A stretch of DNA of 37,515 nucleotides from Saccoglossus kowalevskii (Eukaryota > Hemichordata > Enteropneusta > Harrimaniidae): assembly GCF_000003605.2 (NCBI RefSeq), contig NW_003105608.1:166373-203887 (forward strand). The letters are read 5' to 3'. Shown here piece after piece: positions 32,894 to 37,515 of this stretch. Within the stretch, counting starts at the first letter, position 1. Each line of letters starts with the position of its first letter. The notes under the pieces are model-generated. The model worked only from the letters and a program-made list of their open reading frames with translations. It was not told where the DNA came from and did not search any database. The translations under genes were made by a program, and so were the position numbers.

Positions 32894-35554
32894 TTATTTC
32901 GACGATTTTATCATACATTAACGACATATGGCGATGACATTTTATTGAGATTGCTAGATAGAATTTATTAATAGTCGATATAGTTTGTCGTATATACAAC
33001 ACTATTTTTTGGATAATTTAATTCTTACATGAAAAACAAAAATTGGTAGCTGACAATCCTGATATAATGACAGCGAGAGTTACGCTTGAGAACAACTTTA
33101 CTGTAATCACTTATTTAATGTCATAAAGCTTTGTCACGTAGCGTTTGGATCATACTATAAGAAACAATTGTTATTATGCGTTATACACGCAAGAAGTAAT
33201 TATATATCTATTAATTTTTTGTCATAGTATAAACAGCCCAGAGGTAGGTTCTATAGCCCAGTAGGTAGACGCATTTGACACTACACAAACAGAAAGTACG
33301 TATTGTTATGTGACCTCGATGTCAACCTTGGACAAAACTAGACAAGTATTCGTGTGATGAATGAATAGGTGTCGCGGGACAATTAATGATTGGCACAATT
33401 AGCTGTGTTACGTCATGGTATTTAAAAACTGAGACAGCGTTGTTCTTGCTGCTCGAGATCTTGTTCAACGACTGCGGTCTACGCTTTGGACGACCTTGAA
33501 ATCCACGTACAACCATAGTCGAACCCGGCTTTTAACATCAGTCTGAAGTGAAACCGGAAAGGAAGAACTGGTATTGTGGATGCGAAGGTAGAGTTCGACA
33601 TTTCAACTCGTTAACTCCAGTTTCTGGCTACCTAAATTCACCGAGTGACGACGCCAACTGATACTGTTCGACGCTCGTCAGGAAACGTCAGGTGCCGAAA
33701 TTCCCGAACACATACTAGTTAGTCCTGAGTTTAGAGTTATTATAACTATGTTGTTAATTTCTAAGATAGTTGTTTTCCTGGCCAGTTTATTTATGTAATA
33801 TTTGTCAAGTGCATGATATACTCGACGAGTTGGGAATCTGGTCGTAGGATCGTTACCGACCTTTGCTGTTTGCTGAAATTTCGTAAGCCCCCCCCCCCTC
33901 TTATTTATAATTACCAATTGGTTAGTTGCTGAACATTTGCAGTGGCGGGAAATACAGCCAGAGAGAACAAGCATATAATTTGTGTAACTAATAAACTATG
34001 GTTTATAAACTACGTAATTCATGTGGCGTTGTATGTGTAATATTGATCGGTATGCATTATTGCTTCTAATTACATGTGCATATATTGAACTATACTGATG
34101 TCCATCAGTCCAAATTATCTCGGTGTTACACAAATTGTGTAATTTTATATTGGTTAAGAATCCGCACATGAGGTGGTAAAAAAATATTGCATTACTTGGT
34201 ATTGACCTTGTGACAAGATTAAACACTTATTTCTACCTTCGTTCATATACAAGCCATACAATCAGCGTCCGACGTGATGGGTGAATTGGTACTGCTGTGT
34301 GAAACATATATACTACAATTTCTATGGAGATGTCGTAAAGAATTCGTACGGTTATCACAGCGAACGGATGAAACGGTCAATATTATCACATGCTTGAATG
34401 TATGGTGGTCGCAATCAGTAACTACAGAAAGTACAGCGGCCAAGAAAATTCACCAGAAAGATCCCAAGCCTGAATACTCATAATCAAAGCTTTTGAAAAG
34501 CAATGCAATCCAAACAATGGAACCGTTCAGTAATGTAAATTTCTGAAAACCAGAAACTAAATGAACTATTGCAAATCCATGCTGCTATATTAGGTGAATC
34601 ATTTAATAGGAATAGACTGATTTGTTATGTCAGCGGCAACTCGTGACTGAGAAAGAGACTGTTGAGAGAAATGCCTTCAAAAATGTCAGGCAACCAGAGA
34701 GATAGAAAATCCAGAAATTGTTCGTGCAGTAAAAAAAAGTGATCCTTCAAATATTCTAGAAAGAATCAGAGAGATAAAAATAAATGTCTTGCATATAAGT
34801 AACATGCAATGCCTTATAGCAGATGGAACTAGTCAATTTTAGTATGATCAAAGCTTGATAGATCATGAAAATCTAAAGCTAAATGATAAAATGTATATCA
34901 CGCAAAAAACAATGAAACACCATTAAGAAACCAAACACTAAGAAAGAGCGAGATGCAAGAAGTACTTGTTCAAGTGATTAAACAATAAAACAACTTGGCA
35001 CTGCACATTTTCTGATAAATTGAGATCATCTATAATAATATATTTGTTTTATAGTGTATTTGGTTAATTACTTCTAGAAATTTTTCCCGTGCATGCATTT
35101 TTTTCAAATTTACCTGTGACAGATACTGAATATACGCACTGGGCCAATGCCTAGGAAGTAGAAATTAAACTATACAAATAAACTGTCTAGGTGGTTTGTG
35201 TTACATGACCGTTGGACGTGGAAAATCGAATCCACCGAAGCCAGTAATACTATCGAAATATATTTATTAGAATACGACAAATCGGAAAAATTACCTCTAC
35301 TGAACATAGTGCTTCTCGCTTTCCAACGTAGATATGTAAACAGAAAGTTTTTTTTCCCCGCAAGTTATATGTGTTGTCATGTGCAACATTTTACCCATGT
35401 TATATCGCACAACATCGACCATTAATAATAAAAATATATATGTATAGTTTGGTCGTCCCAAACAATTTATTTAGTTTACAATACATTTTCAGGTAAAACA
35501 AAATTAAAATGACAGTGTGTAGTGAGATGATTGACCTCAAAAATAAGCATTGCC
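32894..35554. other. Intergenic DNA downstream of gene C
   Basis: No gene with a known domain. A poly-C run lies at 33889-33898. At about 34630-34840 the plus strand reads like decayed coding sequence: TEKETVERNAFKNVRQPER, then a stop; a +1 shift gives PEIVRAVKKSDPSNILERI and further codons to a TAG near 34840. The rest is AT-rich. Confidence 0.45.
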
Positions 35555-36227
35555 TGGGTTCACAGAAAATACCCATGAACTATAAGAAGTTGACCAGGCT
35601 CGAGACATGGTTGATTCACAAGTTTATAATGAGAATGAATTAAATTATTGCCTATATTTTTAGCTTTCAATTTTTATTCAATATACATATTAAACTCGTG
35701 CACAACATCATGACGTCATTGTAACGTCACCTTAAATAGAGTACATTACTGCAAGGTTGTTCGGGGCCAATAGCTCATACGCCATCAAAATGACACAAAA
35801 TGAAAGAATATTGTAGTATATGACTGAAATTAATGAGGTAAGATTTACAGTTTGTGTGCATTTGCATGGACATACGTTTTCATAATTGGTACAAAATATT
35901 ACCCAGATCTATATGCCGGAATCGATCACATCCTTAATCTGTACATGTCAGGAAGCCATACGTACATATACATTCTGTGAAAAGACAGTAACATATGGCA
36001 ATAGTGACGTTATCATTTGATATTATTCAAAGTCGTTTGCTCAGGTAAATGTGTGTATGTGCTGTATCATGCTCAGTAGAATTCGGCTAAGACGTCTTTA
36101 AGCTACATTAGTTTATAATGAACATATATCATACATTGAACTTATGGTTAGAGAAGCAGCCATAAATATGCTTCTACTGTATTATATGCAATTAACCCCT
36201 ACTGATTCTTTCAATCACCATGCGAAA
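35555..36227. repeat. Contiguous X-Y-Z repeat mosaic
   Basis: Second copies of blocks X (about 35555-35735), Y (about 35736-36030, with a 50-bp insert near 35889-35940) and Z (about 36052-36226) follow each other directly here. They keep the order and orientation in which they appear, separated by kilobases, at 21.7, 23.2 and 30.7 kb. The satellite array begins immediately after Z. Confidence 0.75.
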
Positions 36228-37515
36228 TTTTAAATGGGCCACATTATGGTATGTAAAAGAGAAACAGTCCGGAATGTGAATGGGGCACATTATAGTATAT
36301 GAAGGAGGGACCGTCCAACATGTGAAGGGACAAAATTATGGTATATGAAAGTGGAACATTCCAGCATGCGAATGGGCACAGTGTGGTGTGTGAAAGAGGA
36401 ACATCCGGCATGTGAATGGGCCACATTATAGTATATGGAGGAGGAACCGTCCAACATGTGAAGGGGCAAAATTATGGTATATGAAAGAGGAACATTCCAG
36501 CATGCGAATGGGCACAGTATGGTGTGTGAAAGAGGAACATCCGGCATGTGAATGGGTCACATTATAGTATATGGAGGAAGAACAGTCCGGCATGTGAATG
36601 GGGCACATTATGGTATATGAAGGAGGAACAGTCTGGCATGTGAATTGGCCACATTATAGTATATGAAGGAGAACAGTCCGGTTTGTAAATGGTCCACATG
36701 ATGGTATATGAAGGAGAAACAGTCCGGCATATGAATGTGAACAATATGGTGTGTTAGGAGGAACAGTTCGGCATGTGAATGGGCTACATAATAGTATATG
36801 AAGGAGCAACAGTCCGGCATGTAAATGAGCCACATGGTGTATGAGAAGGAACAGTTCGGTTTGTGAATGGAGCACATTGTGGTATATGAAAGAGAAACAG
36901 TCCGGCATGTGAATGGGCCACATAATAGTATATGGAGGAGCAACAGTTCGGCGTGTGAATGAGCCACATGGTATATGAAGGGTAACAGTCCGGTTTGTGA
37001 ATGGACCACATTATGGTATATGAAAGAGAAACAGTCCGGCATATGAATGTGAACAATATGGTGTGTTAAGGAGGAACAGTTCGGCATGTGAATGGGCCAC
37101 ATAATAGTATATAAAGGAGCAACAGTTCGGCGTGTGAATGAGCCACATGGTATATGAAGGAGGAACAGTCCGGTTTGCGAATGGACCACATTATGGTATA
37201 TGAAAGAGAAACAGTCCGGCATATGAATGTGAACAATATAGTGTGTTAAGGAGGAACAGTTCGGCATGTGAATGGGCCACATTGTGATATGTGACGAAGG
37301 AACAGTCCGGCATGTCAATGGGCCACATTATAGTGTATAAAAGAGGGACAGTCCAGCATGTGAATGGGCCACATTATAGTGTATGAAGGAGGGACAGTCC
37401 AGCATGTGAATTGGCCACATTATGGTATATGAAGGAGGAACAGTTCGGTTTGTGAATGGACCACATTATGGTATATGAAAGAGAAACATTCCGGCATATG
37501 AATGTGAACAATATG
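36228..37515. repeat. Satellite of about 45-bp units, continuing past the window end
   Basis: Units of about 42-46 bp follow the pattern GAATGGGCCACATTATAGTA, then TATGAAGGAGGAACAGTCCG, then GCATGT, with many variants. There is higher-order structure: a three-unit block repeats around 36274-36540, and a four-unit block of about 180 bp repeats between about 36900 and 37280. Because the unit length is close to a multiple of three and poor in stop codons, several long spurious open frames appear on the minus strand. Confidence 0.95.

Noticed and set aside
33253-33290. tRNA-like A box (TAGCCCAGTAGG), possible SINE head
   Set aside because: No B box at the right distance and no cloverleaf could be drawn, so it is not called as a tRNA gene or SINE.
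36608-37318. 236-codon open frame on the minus strand rich in MWPIHMPDC-type repeats
   Set aside because: It is the satellite array translated. Other frames are equally open and there is no start context, splice structure or known domain.
36228-37515. CRISPR-like array
   Set aside because: The units are contiguous variants of one another with no unique spacers, in an animal genome.

Overview
The window is animal nuclear DNA. It is AT-rich, its genes are broken into many short exons with GT-AG introns, and it carries small inverted-repeat elements, a LINE remnant, microsatellites, a minisatellite and a run of assembly Ns. The protein families (MIB/HERC2, WWE, UIM, ATP-grasp) and the repeat load suggest a non-vertebrate metazoan, probably marine. 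The species cannot be read from the sequence.

Three protein-coding genes are supported. Gene A (minus strand, 11804 down to 2035, 13 coding exons, 515 aa) and gene B (plus strand, 16094 to 24975, 17 coding exons, 553 aa) are divergent head-to-head paralogues. Both have an N-terminal intracellular von Willebrand A (VWA) domain, a helical/acidic linker and two tandem MIB/HERC2 domains. Most exon lengths and phases match to the base. The C-termini are unrelated: gene B continues into a WWE domain (a poly-ADP-ribose reader fold) and a terminal ubiquitin-interacting motif, whereas gene A ends in a poly-aspartate tract and a CaaX prenylation box. Gene B keeps every MIDAS metal-site residue of its VWA domain; gene A has replaced three of them. 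A broken copy of the gene A first exon lies between the two starts (about 14240-14410), so the family has duplicated locally at least twice. Gene C (plus, 31517-32893, two coding exons, 430 aa) is an ATP-grasp ligase-like protein with no visible link to A and B.

Layout: 1-2034 has no gene. Gene A fills 2035-11804; its largest intron (3153-6912) holds a TIR-bounded element (4325-6587) enclosing a LINE 3' fragment. The 11805-16093 intergenic stretch holds an 8-bp-TSD MITE (12553-12710), a foldback element (14063-14164), the exon relic and the upstream region of gene B. Gene B introns hold a minisatellite, a TTAA-type MITE (19062-19218) and several dispersed repeats. From 24976 to 31493 there is flank and intergenic DNA with a 172-N gap beside a (TA)n tract and a duplicated block. 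After gene C, 32894-36227 is intergenic repeat-rich DNA whose last part is a compressed collinear mosaic of blocks also found at 21.7, 23.2 and 30.7 kb. A satellite of about 45-bp units with higher-order structure runs from about 36228 off the end of the window.

The most notable content is the A/B pair. Inference: B looks like a soluble reader combining possible PAR binding, ubiquitin binding and MIB-type protein binding on a VWA scaffold (VWA plus UIM recalls proteasomal Rpn10). A looks like a lipid-anchored relative whose VWA domain has lost its metal site.
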